From REEB95 sp050729835 (GTDB lineage: Bacteria; Pseudomonadota; Alphaproteobacteria; ATCC43930; CGMCC-115725), in contig JBOHLS010000003.1 in NCBI GenBank assembly GCA_050729835.1, positions 62,001 through 126,000 on the forward strand: a stretch of 64,000 bases of DNA, read 5' to 3'. A program made the position numbers and the translations under genes. Under the pieces are notes generated by a model, which was not told where the DNA came from, searched no databases, and saw only the letters and a list, made by a program, of their open reading frames with translations. Below are positions 8,299-16,295 of this stretch, one piece after another. Within the stretch, counting starts at the first letter, position 1; every line of letters starts with the position of its first letter.

Positions 8299-9384
8299 CT
8301 AGGCGCGCGCGATCCACCCGCCGCCGAGTACGCGGTCGCCGTCATAGACGACGCAGGCCTGGCCCGGTGCCACGCCGAAGGCGGGCTCGTCGAGCACCGC
8401 TGTGCCGCAATCACCTTCGAGCCGTAGCCTAGCCGCCATCGGCGGCTGCGCCGAGCGCAGCTTGACCGCGGCGCGAATTCCGGCGGCGTCCAGCGGCGCA
8501 GCGAGCCAGTTGATGCGGTCGAAAGGCACGCGCGTGGCGCCGAGGCTGGCGCGCGGCCCGACGACGACGCGGCGGCTTGCCGGCTCGAGCCGCAGCACAT
8601 AGAGCGGCTCCTCGCCGGCAACGCCGATGCCCTTGCGCTGGCCGACGGTGAAATGGATGACACCGTCGTGTCGGCCGAGCACCCGGCCCGCCTCGTCGAC
8701 GATCTCGCCCGGCTCAGCCGCGCCGGGGCGCAGCTTTTCGATAACCTCGGCATAATGCCCGGACGGCACGAAGCAGATGTCCTGGCTGTCGGGCTTCTGC
8801 GCCACCGGCAGGTCAAAGCGCGCCGCCATGGCGCGGGTCTCGTCCTTGCTGAATTTGCCCAGCGGAAAGCGCAGGAAATCGAGCTGGTCGCGGGTCGTGC
8901 GATAAAGGAAATAACTCTGGTCGCGGCCGGTATCGGCGGCGCGGTGCAGCTCCGGCCCGGCCGGACCAACGACGCGCCGCGCGTAGTGGCCGGTGGCGAG
9001 CGCACCGGCGCCCAGATCGCGCGCCACCGCGAGCAGATCGCGGAACTTCACCGTCTCGTTGCAGCGGACGCACGGCACCGGCGTCGCGCCGGCGAGATAG
9101 GAATCGGCGAAATCGTCGATCACCTCGGCGCGGAAGCGCCTTTCGTAATCGAGCACGTAATGCGGGATGCCGAGCGTCTCGGCGACGCGCGCGGCGTCGT
9201 GGATGTCCTGGCCGGCGCAGCAGGCGCCCTTGCGCCCGATCGCCTGGCCGTGATCGTAGAGCTGGAGCGTGACGCCAACGACATCGCAGCCGCGCTCGAC
9301 CAGCAGCGCCGCCACGGTCGAGCTGTCGACGCCGCCCGACATGGCGACGACGACCCGCGCGCCGGGAGCCAGCACCGCATCCAT
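8299..9384 (-). CDS. mnmA: tRNA 2-thiouridine(34) synthase
   Basis: Uses ATP and persulfide sulfur to make 2-thiouridine at the wobble base of Lys, Glu and Gln tRNAs. The 361-residue protein has the PP-loop SGGVDSS at residues 16-22, the nucleophile region PCVRCNETVKF (C108) and the second catalytic cysteine C204 in SQDICFV. Its ATG overlaps the stop of the upstream ferredoxin by one base, so translation is probably coupled. Position at the end of the iscS-containing operon fits, since IscS supplies the sulfur for this reaction. Confidence 0.95.
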   Translation of the reverse strand: MDAVLAPGARVVVAMSGGVDSSTVAALLVERGCDVVGVTLQLYDHGQAIGRKGACCAGQDIHDAARVAETLGIPHYVLDYERRFRAEVIDDFADSYLAGATPVPCVRCNETVKFRDLLAVARDLGAGALATGHYARRVVGPAGPELHRAADTGRDQSYFLYRTTRDQLDFLRFPLGKFSKDETRAMAARFDLPVAQKPDSQDICFVPSGHYAEVIEKLRPGAAEPGEIVDEAGRVLGRHDGVIHFTVGQRKGIGVAGEEPLYVLRLEPASRRVVVGPRASLGATRVPFDRINWLAAPLDAAGIRAAVKLRSAQPPMAARLRLEGDCGTAVLDEPAFGVAPGQACVVYDGDRVLGGGWIARA

Positions 9385-9716
9385 CAGCTGTTCATCATGT
9401 TGCGCGTCGCCTCCGGCAGGCGGACGGTGAGGCCGTCGAGCTCTTCGGTCATCACGATCTGGCAGCCGAGGCGCGAGGTCTTGGTCAGGCCGAAGGCGAG
9501 GTCGAGCATATCCTCCTCGTCCTCGGTCGCGTCCTTCAGCAATTCGTACCATTCGGGCTCGACGACGACGTGACAGGTCGAACAGGCCAGCGAACCCTCG
9601 CACGCGCCTTCGATGTCGACGTCGTTGCGGTGAGCGATCTCGAGCACCGACAGCCCGACCGGCGCGTCCACCGTCTTGCGGGTGCCGTTGCGTTCGATAA
9701 AGGTCAGCTTGGGCAT
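9384..9716 (-). CDS. fdx: Isc-type [2Fe-2S] ferredoxin
   Basis: A 110-residue adrenodoxin-type ferredoxin. Cluster ligands are C39, C45 and C48 (CEGSLACSTC) and C85 (RLGCQ). It supplies electrons for Fe-S cluster assembly and sits at the usual 3' end of isc gene sets. The ATG at 9716 is used because upstream residues do not fit the family. Its stop overlaps the mnmA start by one base. Confidence 0.93.
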   Translation of the reverse strand: MPKLTFIERNGTRKTVDAPVGLSVLEIAHRNDVDIEGACEGSLACSTCHVVVEPEWYELLKDATEDEEDMLDLAFGLTKTSRLGCQIVMTEELDGLTVRLPEATRNMMNS

Positions 9717-9739
9717 GGCAATCCAATCCATCAGCCAAA

Positions 9740-10186
9740 TCAAGCGTGCGGCGAGGTTATAGCAGGGGTCGGTGACAAATCCTCGGCCAGCCGTGCCGCA
9801 CCCAACGCGGCCGCATCCGGCCCCGGATTGTGGCCCGCCGCCGCCGACCGCGTCACCACGCGCAGGACGGTGAGCCCAGCCGCCGCGGCCGCCCGATCGA
9901 GCGTAGCGTCGGCGCGTCCATCCGCAGTCGCGATCACCGCATGGGTAACGGGCCGGGCGAGCTGCTTCTCGGCGCGCGCCCGCAACGCCAGCAGCACCGC
10001 CGCAGGCTCCCGCCCGGCTGTCTCCAGGCGCCGCGCGCCGTCGGCGCCCGGCAGGATTTCGGCATTGCCGCCGAGCGCGATCGCCACCGCGGCCGAATCC
10101 GCCGTCAGGTCGATGCCCACCGCCGCTCCAGGACCATCCACCGAAAGCGGAGCGCCCTCGGGCTCCTCGATCTGGAACAACTTCAT
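9740..10186 (-). CDS. shrunken HscA/Hsp70-like protein in the hscA slot of the isc operon
   Basis: A 148-residue protein. Its N-terminus follows the HscA opening: a QIxEP motif at residues 5-9, then AVGIDL at 22-27, where Hsp70s carry the phosphate loop. The usual Gly-Thr-Thr-Asn that follows is replaced by Thr-Ala-Asp-Ser. Residues 63-117 then align with the Hsp70 stretch that normally ends in the phosphate-2 region: AEKQLARPVTHAVIA, then AAAAAGLTVLRV and SAAAG. About 70 residues of the ATPase domain between these, and everything after it including the substrate-binding domain, are gone. It lies between iscA and fdx, where hscA sits in other proteobacteria. ATP-driven chaperone activity is very unlikely; it may be a decaying gene or a small protein with a new role. 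Confidence 0.72.
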   Translation of the reverse strand: MKLFQIEEPEGAPLSVDGPGAAVGIDLTADSAAVAIALGGNAEILPGADGARRLETAGREPAAVLLALRARAEKQLARPVTHAVIATADGRADATLDRAAAAAGLTVLRVVTRSAAAGHNPGPDAAALGAARLAEDLSPTPAITSPHA

Positions 10187-10202
10187 CGCCGCGCTGCGGG
10201 AC

Positions 10203-10541
10203 TCAGACGTGGAACGATTCGCCGCAACCGCACCGGCCTTTTTCGTTCGGATTGCGGAAAGTAAAACCCGATTGCAGCTTGTCCTCGACATAGTCCATCT
10301 CGGTGCCGATGACGAACATCGTCGCCTTGGGATCGATCAGGATGGTGACGCCCTTGTCCTGGACGATCTCGTCGAGCTTGCCTTTCTCGTCGGCGTATTC
10401 GATCGTGTAGGTCAGGCCCGAGCAGCCGCGGGCGCGCACGCCGATGCGGATGCCGGCCGACGGCTTGTCGCGTTGCGTCAGCAGCGCCTGGATGCGCTTG
10501 GCGGCGGCGTCGGTCACCGTCATTGCCTGTCTCAGAGCCAT
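10203..10541 (-). CDS. iscA: iron-sulfur assembly protein IscA (HesB family)
   Basis: An A-type Fe-S carrier of 112 residues with the three conserved cysteines C40 (ARGCSG), C104 and C106 (CGCGESF). It accepts or transfers clusters to targets. The ATG at 10541 gives the normal length. It starts 15 nt after the iscS stop with no iscU gene between them, which is unusual for isc operons. Confidence 0.95.
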   Translation of the reverse strand: MALRQAMTVTDAAAKRIQALLTQRDKPSAGIRIGVRARGCSGLTYTIEYADEKGKLDEIVQDKGVTILIDPKATMFVIGTEMDYVEDKLQSGFTFRNPNEKGRCGCGESFHV

Positions 10542-10556
10542 GCGAATCTCCAACCC

Positions 10557-11765
10557 TTATGTAATGCCGGCGGCGTGTCTTGTCATCCCGCCGGCGCGCA
10601 GCCGTAGGACCGCGGCCGCTAGGGTGTCGATGGCGAAATCGACCTCGGTCGCGGTGGTAAAGCGGCCAAGCCCGATGCGCAGCGAAGCGGCGGCCAGATC
10701 GTCGCCGAGGCCGAGCGCACGCAGTACATAGGACGACTCGACCTCGGCGGCGGTGCAGGCCGAGCCGGTCGACAAGGCGAGACCCGGACAGGCGGCGATC
10801 AGGTCGACCGCCTTGAGGCCGGGGAAGCCCAGATTGAGGTTGCCGGGCAGGCGTCGCTCGGCATCGCCGTTGAGCACTACGTCGGGAATCTTGGCGCGCA
10901 GGCCGGCGAGGAACCGTGTCCGTAACGCCAGCAATCGTTGCGCTTCGCCCGCCATCTCGGCCTTGGCCAAGGCGGCGGCTTGGCCGAGCCCGACGATCAG
11001 CGGCACCGGCAGCGTACCCGAACGCATGCCGCGCTCCTGCCCGCCGCCGTCGAACAGCGGCTCGATCCGCGCCCGTGGCCGGCGACGCAGGTAAAACGCG
11101 CCGATGCCCTTGGGCCCGTAAACCTTGTGGCCCGAGATCGACATCAGGTCGACGCCGAGATCGCCGACGTCGAGCGCGATCTTGCCGACCGCCTGCGCCG
11201 CGTCGGTGTGGAACAGCGCACCCTTGGCATGCGCCAGCGCGGCGATCTCCTGGATCGGCTGGATCACACCGATCTCGTTATGCGCCGCCATGACCGAGAC
11301 GATCGCCGTCTTGTCGTCGATGGCGCGCGCCAGGACGTCGAGATCAGCCAGTCCGTCGCGCCTGACTGGCAGGATAGCGACGCGGAAGCCGTCGCGTTCC
11401 AGCGCCTTAGCGCTTTCGAGCACGCATTTATGCTCGGTCGCAAGCGTCACCACGCCGTCCTTGCCGAACTGGCGGTGGAAGCGCACCGCGCCCTTGACCG
11501 CCATGTTGTTGGCCTCGGTCGCGCCTGAGGTGAAGACGAGCTCGCGCGGATCGGCGTCGATCAACTCGGCGAGCTGCGCCCGCGCCCGTTCCACCGCCTG
11601 CTCGGCCTCGCGGCCGTAGGCGTGGGTGAGCGAGTGCGGATTGCCGAATTTCTCGCCGAACCACGGCAGCATCGCTTCGACTACGCGCGGATCGCACGGC
11701 GTGGTCGCGTGATTGTCGAGATAGACCGGCGCGGCGTTGGGCCAGCGGGCGACGGCGGCGGTCAT
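10557..11765 (-). CDS. iscS: cysteine desulfurase IscS
   Basis: A PLP enzyme of 402 residues that removes sulfur from cysteine as an enzyme-bound persulfide. Motifs are YLDNHATTP near the N-terminus, TEHKCVLES, the PLP lysine in SGHKVYGPKG, and the catalytic cysteine in the mobile loop STGSACTAAE. It is closer to true IscS than the preceding paralogue. Its ATG overlaps the stop of that gene by four bases (ATGA), which indicates coupled translation. It supplies sulfur to IscA-type carriers and to MnmA. Confidence 0.95.
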   Translation of the reverse strand: MTAAVARWPNAAPVYLDNHATTPCDPRVVEAMLPWFGEKFGNPHSLTHAYGREAEQAVERARAQLAELIDADPRELVFTSGATEANNMAVKGAVRFHRQFGKDGVVTLATEHKCVLESAKALERDGFRVAILPVRRDGLADLDVLARAIDDKTAIVSVMAAHNEIGVIQPIQEIAALAHAKGALFHTDAAQAVGKIALDVGDLGVDLMSISGHKVYGPKGIGAFYLRRRPRARIEPLFDGGGQERGMRSGTLPVPLIVGLGQAAALAKAEMAGEAQRLLALRTRFLAGLRAKIPDVVLNGDAERRLPGNLNLGFPGLKAVDLIAACPGLALSTGSACTAAEVESSYVLRALGLGDDLAAASLRIGLGRFTTATEVDFAIDTLAAAVLRLRAGGMTRHAAGIT

Positions 11766-12877
11766 GCGGCCGATACCCGCGTCCGGGCGTAGAGCGCGCC
11801 CCAGGCATCAACCAGATGGTCGATCTCGGCGGCATCCGTGCTCCAGCCCAGGCTGATGCGGATGGCGCTTTCGGCCTCGCGCTCGAGCACGCCCATGGCG
11901 TCGAGCACGTGGCTGCGGCGCACCTTGCCCGAGGAGCAGGCGGAGCCGGCGCTGACCATGACGCCGGCCAGGTCGAGCGCCATCACCTGGGTCGCCGCCG
12001 GCACGCCCGGCATCGTGATGCAGATCGTGTTCGGCAGCCGTGGTGCCGCCGCGGCATGGATCGTCGCCTCGGGCGCGATGGCCGCAAGCTGCGCTTCGGC
12101 GGCCGCGCGCAACGTCGCGATTCCGCGCCACGCCACCATGTCGGAAGCCGCTGCGCTCGCAGACGCGCCGAAGCCGGCGATGCCCGGCAAATTCTCGGTG
12201 CCGGCGCGCCGGCCGCGTTCCTGGCCGCCGCCGCGGATCAGCGGCGCCACATCCAAACCGCCGGCAACGACCAGCGCGCCGGTGCCCATCGGCCCGCCGA
12301 GCTTGTGCGCCGACAGCGTCACCAGGTCGCAACCGAGTTGCGCCATGTCCATCGGCTGCCGGCCCGCGCCCTGGACCGCATCGCAGTGGAGCAAGGCGTC
12401 GTGATCGTGCGCGATGCGCGCCGCTTCGGCTACCGGCTGGATGGCACCGGTCTCGTTGTTGGCGAACATGAGCGAGACCAGCGCTGGGCGCTTGTCGGCG
12501 GCCAGCAGCCGGGCGAGTGCCGACAGATCGATGAGACCGTCGCGCGTCGCCGGAACGCGCATCGCGCCCGGCGCATTGGCGAGCACCGAGTCGTGCTCGA
12601 GCGCCGAGACCAGGATGCGTCGCTCGGGAAATGCCCGCAAAGCCAGGGCATTGGCCTCGGTCCCACCCGCGGTGAACACCACCTCTTCCGCCCTGGCACT
12701 GACCAGCGCCGCGACCTTGACGCGCGCAGCTTCCAGCAGCCGGCGGGCCGTGCGACCGGCGCGATGGACCGACGAGGCGTTGCCCACCACCGTCAAAGCC
12801 TGCGCCACCGCCGCGGCGGCTTCAGGCCGCACCGGCGCGGTGGCGTTCCAGTCGAGATAGGACGAACGGGCGGTCAC
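11762..12877 (-). CDS. second cysteine desulfurase (NifS/IscS family)
   Basis: A 371-residue paralogue of IscS encoded just before it. It retains YLDWNATAPVRPEA, the PLP lysine in SAHKLGGPMG and the catalytic loop cysteine in SAGSACSSGKV. It is therefore probably active. The GTG at 12877 (VTARSSYLDW) is the natural start; it lies 17 nt after the iscR stop. Tandem desulfurases behind iscR are seen in other alphaproteobacteria; a division of labour between cluster assembly and other sulfur transfer is inference. Confidence 0.9.
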   Translation of the reverse strand: MTARSSYLDWNATAPVRPEAAAAVAQALTVVGNASSVHRAGRTARRLLEAARVKVAALVSARAEEVVFTAGGTEANALALRAFPERRILVSALEHDSVLANAPGAMRVPATRDGLIDLSALARLLAADKRPALVSLMFANNETGAIQPVAEAARIAHDHDALLHCDAVQGAGRQPMDMAQLGCDLVTLSAHKLGGPMGTGALVVAGGLDVAPLIRGGGQERGRRAGTENLPGIAGFGASASAAASDMVAWRGIATLRAAAEAQLAAIAPEATIHAAAAPRLPNTICITMPGVPAATQVMALDLAGVMVSAGSACSSGKVRRSHVLDAMGVLEREAESAIRISLGWSTDAAEIDHLVDAWGALYARTRVSAA

Positions 12878-12894
12878 GGCAAAAACCTGTGGCG

Positions 12895-13383
12895 CTATTG
12901 CGCGGCGACCGACGGGGTGGCGGAAGCTTCCTGGTCGGCGCGCTCGCGGTGCAACGCGCCGCTGCGGCCCAGCAGCTGGTTGGCGACGACGTCGGCGAGC
13001 GTGACGGAGCTGAGATAGAGCCGGATCTGGTTGCCGAGCTCTTCCCAAAGGTCGTGAGTCAGGCAGCGGCTCTTGTTGCCGCTGCAGCCCATCGGCGCGC
13101 CCGGCGTGCAGCGCGTGGTGCGGATCGGCTCGTCGACCGCGAGAATGATGTCCGAGATGCGCGTGCCGTCGGCGCCGCGCGCCAGCAGATAGCCGCCGCC
13201 CGGTCCGCGTACGCTCTTGACCAGGCTGGCGCTGCGCAGCTTGGCGAAAAGCTGCTCCAGATAGGAGAGCGAGATCAGCTGCCGCTCGGCGATCTCGGCC
13301 AGGGTGATCGGCGTGTCCTGGGCGTGCTTGGCGATGTCGACCAGCGCCATCACCGCATAGCGTCCCTTGGTGCTGAGCCTCAT
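12895..13383 (-). CDS. iscR: Fe-S cluster regulator IscR (Rrf2 family)
   Basis: A 162-residue Rrf2-type repressor with a winged helix (residues 1-70) and an Fe-S ligand set C92, C100, C107 and H110. E. coli IscR has a closer C-x5-C-x5-C-x2-H spacing, so here the loops between cysteines are slightly longer. With a [2Fe-2S] cluster it normally represses its own isc operon. It starts one base after the cysE stop, so it should be transcribed from the cysE promoter. Confidence 0.94.
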   Translation of the reverse strand: MRLSTKGRYAVMALVDIAKHAQDTPITLAEIAERQLISLSYLEQLFAKLRSASLVKSVRGPGGGYLLARGADGTRISDIILAVDEPIRTTRCTPGAPMGCSGNKSRCLTHDLWEELGNQIRLYLSSVTLADVVANQLLGRSGALHRERADQEASATPSVAAQ

Positions 13384-13384
13384 G

Positions 13385-14116
13385 TCAGTCCTCCACCCCC
13401 CGCAAGATACGGCGCCCGGCCCGCGCCGCGCGCGCTTCGGCCGGCAGGTCCTCGGCGGGGAACTCGGCCTTGCGCTCGATCTCGGCAAGGCGCTGCTTGA
13501 GATTGGCGACTTCGTCCATCAGGCTGGCGACGCAGCGCGCGATCGGGTCGGGCAGGTCCTCGCACGGCGTACCGTAAGGCAGGAAATCGCCCGCAGCGTC
13601 GCGCTTGACGCCGACCGGCCGGGCCGGAATTCCGGCCACCGATTCGCCCGGCGCGACGGCATGCAGGACGACGGCATTGGCGCCGATCCGGGCGCCGGCG
13701 CCGACCGTGAACCCGCCCAGGATCTTGGCGCCGGCGCCGACGATGACACCGTCTTCGAGCGTCGGATGGCGCTTGCCGCGGCTCATCGTCGTGCCGCCTA
13801 GGGTCACGCCTTGGTAGAGCGTCACGTCGTCGCCGATCTCGGTGGTCTCGCCGATCACCACGCCGGCGCCGTGGTCGATGAACAAGCGGCGGCCGATTTT
13901 GGCGGCCGGATGGATCTCGATCAACGTCAGGAAGCGGGCCAGGTTCGAGACCCAGCGCGCGACGACGATGAGACCGTGCCGCCACAGCCAATGGGCCAAC
14001 CGGTGGAATACCACGGCATGAAAGCCCGGATAAGCGAACACGATCTCAAGGCGGGAGCGCGCCGCCGGGTCGAGCCGCAGGATCGTGTCGATTTGCTCGC
14101 GCAAAGCCTTCAACAT
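13385..14116 (-). CDS. cysE: serine O-acetyltransferase
   Basis: Makes O-acetylserine, the carbon skeleton for cysteine. The 243-residue protein has the N-terminal helical part and the left-handed beta-helix of hexapeptide repeats. Active-site motifs include FLTLIEIHPAA, DHGAGVVIGE and GVTLGGTTM, with GIPARPVG closing the helix. It opens the cysE-iscR-iscS operon, giving one transcript that both makes and consumes cysteine. Confidence 0.95.
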   Translation of the reverse strand: MLKALREQIDTILRLDPAARSRLEIVFAYPGFHAVVFHRLAHWLWRHGLIVVARWVSNLARFLTLIEIHPAAKIGRRLFIDHGAGVVIGETTEIGDDVTLYQGVTLGGTTMSRGKRHPTLEDGVIVGAGAKILGGFTVGAGARIGANAVVLHAVAPGESVAGIPARPVGVKRDAAGDFLPYGTPCEDLPDPIARCVASLMDEVANLKQRLAEIERKAEFPAEDLPAEARAARAGRRILRGVED

Positions 14117-14206
14117 TTTGAGACCCGGTTGATATATGATCCGGTCGCCCGCGACGGAATGACCGCGGAAATCCCGCCATCGCGTATTGTCTGGCGCGGG
14201 GGCGAG

Positions 14207-14235
14207 ACTATATCTATTCCCAGTAAAACGGTCAA
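14207..14235 (-). promoter_or_regulatory. sigma-70-type promoter of the cysE-isc operon
   Basis: On the minus strand a TTGACC hexamer (14235-14230) is separated by 17 nt from TATAGT (14212-14207), close to the consensus. It would start a transcript near 14200, leaving a leader of roughly 85 nt before cysE. The -35 region sits inside AGTTGACC, which resembles one half of an IscR type-1 site; the other half is a poor match. Confidence 0.65.
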
Positions 14236-14315
14236 CTTTTTGGCCGTTTCTGTTGGTAAGTCCTAAGGAATATGTGGTGTCAATCCCGAGTTTTCCACTG
14301 GGTTAAAGCTTCACG

Positions 14316-14978
14316 ATGCCCGAATTGGTTCTAACCGGCCCGGCGGGCCGGCTTGAGGCGCGTTATCACCCGTCGCGGATCGAAAATGCGCCGCTGGCGC
14401 TGATCCTCCATCCGCATCCGCAACACGGCGGGACCATGCACAACAAGGTGGTCTACACCTTGTTCCACGCCCTCGCGCGACAGGGCTTCACGACGCTGCG
14501 CTTCAACTTCCGCGGCGTCGGCAAGAGCCAGGGCGGCTATGGCAACGGCGAAGGCGAACTCGCCGACGCGGCGGCGGCGCTCGACTGGTTGCAGAACAAC
14601 AATCCTGATGCCGAGCAATGCTGGATCGCCGGTTTCTCATTCGGCGCTTGGATCGCCTTGCAGCTGCTTGCACGGCGTCCCGAATCGGACGCCTTCGTGG
14701 CGGTGGCGCCGCCGGTCAATCTGGTCGATTTCAATTTCCTGACGCGGCCGCCGGCGGCCGGCCTCATCGTTCAGGGGGACAAGGACCAGATCGTGGCATC
14801 CGAGGGCGTGAAGGATTTGGCCCAGCGGCTGCAAAAGCTGCGCTCGTTCAAGGTCGATTTCCGGCTCATCGCCGGCGCCGACCACTCCTTCACCGATCGG
14901 CTCGATACGCTTTCGGAAACGGTCGAGAGCTACATCACCGCGCGGCTGCGGACGGCGCGGGCGACCGCCAGGGTCTGA
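14316..14978 (+). CDS. alpha/beta hydrolase (COG2945-like)
   Basis: A 220-residue alpha/beta hydrolase. LILHPHPQHGGTMHNKVV near residue 29 and FNFRGVGKSQG near 63 are typical of this alphaproteobacterial group. The nucleophile elbow is GFSFGAW (serine near residue 108), the acid lies after IVQGDKDQIV, and the histidine is in GADHSF. The protein has no signal peptide, so it is cytosolic. Substrate is unknown. It is divergent from cysE and shares the 199-nt upstream region. Confidence 0.88.
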   Translation: MPELVLTGPAGRLEARYHPSRIENAPLALILHPHPQHGGTMHNKVVYTLFHALARQGFTTLRFNFRGVGKSQGGYGNGEGELADAAAALDWLQNNNPDAEQCWIAGFSFGAWIALQLLARRPESDAFVAVAPPVNLVDFNFLTRPPAAGLIVQGDKDQIVASEGVKDLAQRLQKLRSFKVDFRLIAGADHSFTDRLDTLSETVESYITARLRTARATARV

Positions 14979-14984
14979 CCCCGC

Positions 14985-16277
14985 TCACCCCGCGAAGGGG
15001 TCATGCACCAAGATCGTGTCTTCGCGTTCGGGGCTGGTCGACAACAGTGCCACCGGCGCGCCAACGAGCTCTTCGATGCGGCGGATGTATTTGACGGCGA
15101 GCGCCGGCAGGTCGGCCCACCGCCGGGCGCCGCGCGTACTCTCGCTCCAGCCCTCGATCGTCTCGTAGACCGGCTCGACCGCCGCCTGCAGGCTGGCACC
15201 CGCCGGCAGGTAGTCGAGCGTCGCGCCGCGCAGGCGATAGCCAGTGCACACCTTCACTTCCTTGAACCCGTCGAGCACGTCTAGCTTGGTGAGCGCGAGG
15301 CCGTCGACGCCGGCGGTCTTGACCGCCTGGCGGACCATGACTGCGTCGAACCAGCCGCAGCGGCGTTTGCGCCCGGTGACCACGCCGAATTCGCGCCCGC
15401 GCTCGCCGAGCGCCTGGCCGATCTTGTCGGTGAGCTCGGTGGGAAACGGCCCGCTGCCGACCCGGGTCGTATAGGCCTTGGTGATGCCGAGAACGTAGCC
15501 GACCGCAGCATGGCCGGTGCCAGCGCCCGAGGCTGCTTCGCCGGGATGGGTATGCGACGAGGTTACGTAGGGATAGGTGCCGTGGTCGACGTCGAGCATC
15601 ACACCCTGTGCGCCCTCGAAGAGGATCTTCTTGTTGGCGCGGCGCGCCTCGTCGAGCCGCTGCCAGACGCGATCGGCATAGGGCAGGACCTTGGGCGCGA
15701 TCTCGAGCAGCGACTTGAGTAGCGGCGCGCGCTCCACCTCGGCAGCGCCGAGGCCGCGCAACAGCGCGTTATGATGGAGTAGCAACGCGTCGAGCTTGTC
15801 CGGTAGGGTCGCCGGATCGGCCAGATCGCACAGCCGCAGCGCCCGGCGCCCGACCTTGTCCTCGTAGGCCGGGCCGATGCCGCGGCCGGTGGTGCCGATC
15901 TTGTAGGCGCCGCGCGCCTCCTCGCGCGCGCGATCGAGTTGGCCGTGCGACGGCAGGATCAGCGTCGCGTTCTCGGCGACGCGCAGGCTGGCCGGCGTGA
16001 CGGTGACGCCCTTGGCCGCGATGTTGTCGATTTCCTTGATCAGCGCCCAGGGATCGACCACCACGCCGCTGCCGATGATCGACAGCTTGCCAGGGCGCGC
16101 GACGCCCGACGGCAGGAGACTCAAGCGATATTCGACATTGCCGATGACCAGCGTATGGCCGGCATTGTGACCGCCCTGGAATCGCACCACGACGTCGGCG
16201 CGCTCGCTCAGCCAGTCAACGATCTTCCCTTTGCCCTCGTCGCCCCATTGGGCGCCGATCACCGCAACATTCGCCAT
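14985..16277 (-). CDS. purA: adenylosuccinate synthetase
   Basis: Condenses IMP and aspartate with GTP, the first committed step to AMP. The 430-residue protein begins with VIGAQWGDEGKGKIVDWL, the GTP loop and catalytic Asp. It also contains GTTGRGIGPAYEDK and the TRVGSGPFPTEL segment. It starts 18 nt after hisZ on the same strand and is probably cotranscribed with it. It converges on the alpha/beta hydrolase with a 6-nt gap. Confidence 0.96.
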   Translation of the reverse strand: MANVAVIGAQWGDEGKGKIVDWLSERADVVVRFQGGHNAGHTLVIGNVEYRLSLLPSGVARPGKLSIIGSGVVVDPWALIKEIDNIAAKGVTVTPASLRVAENATLILPSHGQLDRAREEARGAYKIGTTGRGIGPAYEDKVGRRALRLCDLADPATLPDKLDALLLHHNALLRGLGAAEVERAPLLKSLLEIAPKVLPYADRVWQRLDEARRANKKILFEGAQGVMLDVDHGTYPYVTSSHTHPGEAASGAGTGHAAVGYVLGITKAYTTRVGSGPFPTELTDKIGQALGERGREFGVVTGRKRRCGWFDAVMVRQAVKTAGVDGLALTKLDVLDGFKEVKVCTGYRLRGATLDYLPAGASLQAAVEPVYETIEGWSESTRGARRWADLPALAVKYIRRIEELVGAPVALLSTSPEREDTILVHDPFAG

Positions 16278-16295
16278 TGATGGATCCCCGGGGCT

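Noticed and set aside
8299..9738. Apparent fusion of an upstream sequence with MnmA
   Set aside because: The upstream part is the ferredoxin gene read in the wrong frame; ferredoxin and mnmA are separate genes overlapping by one base.
11816..13018. 400-residue plus-strand frame opposite the cysteine desulfurase
   Set aside because: No recognisable domain and composition typical of an antisense shadow.
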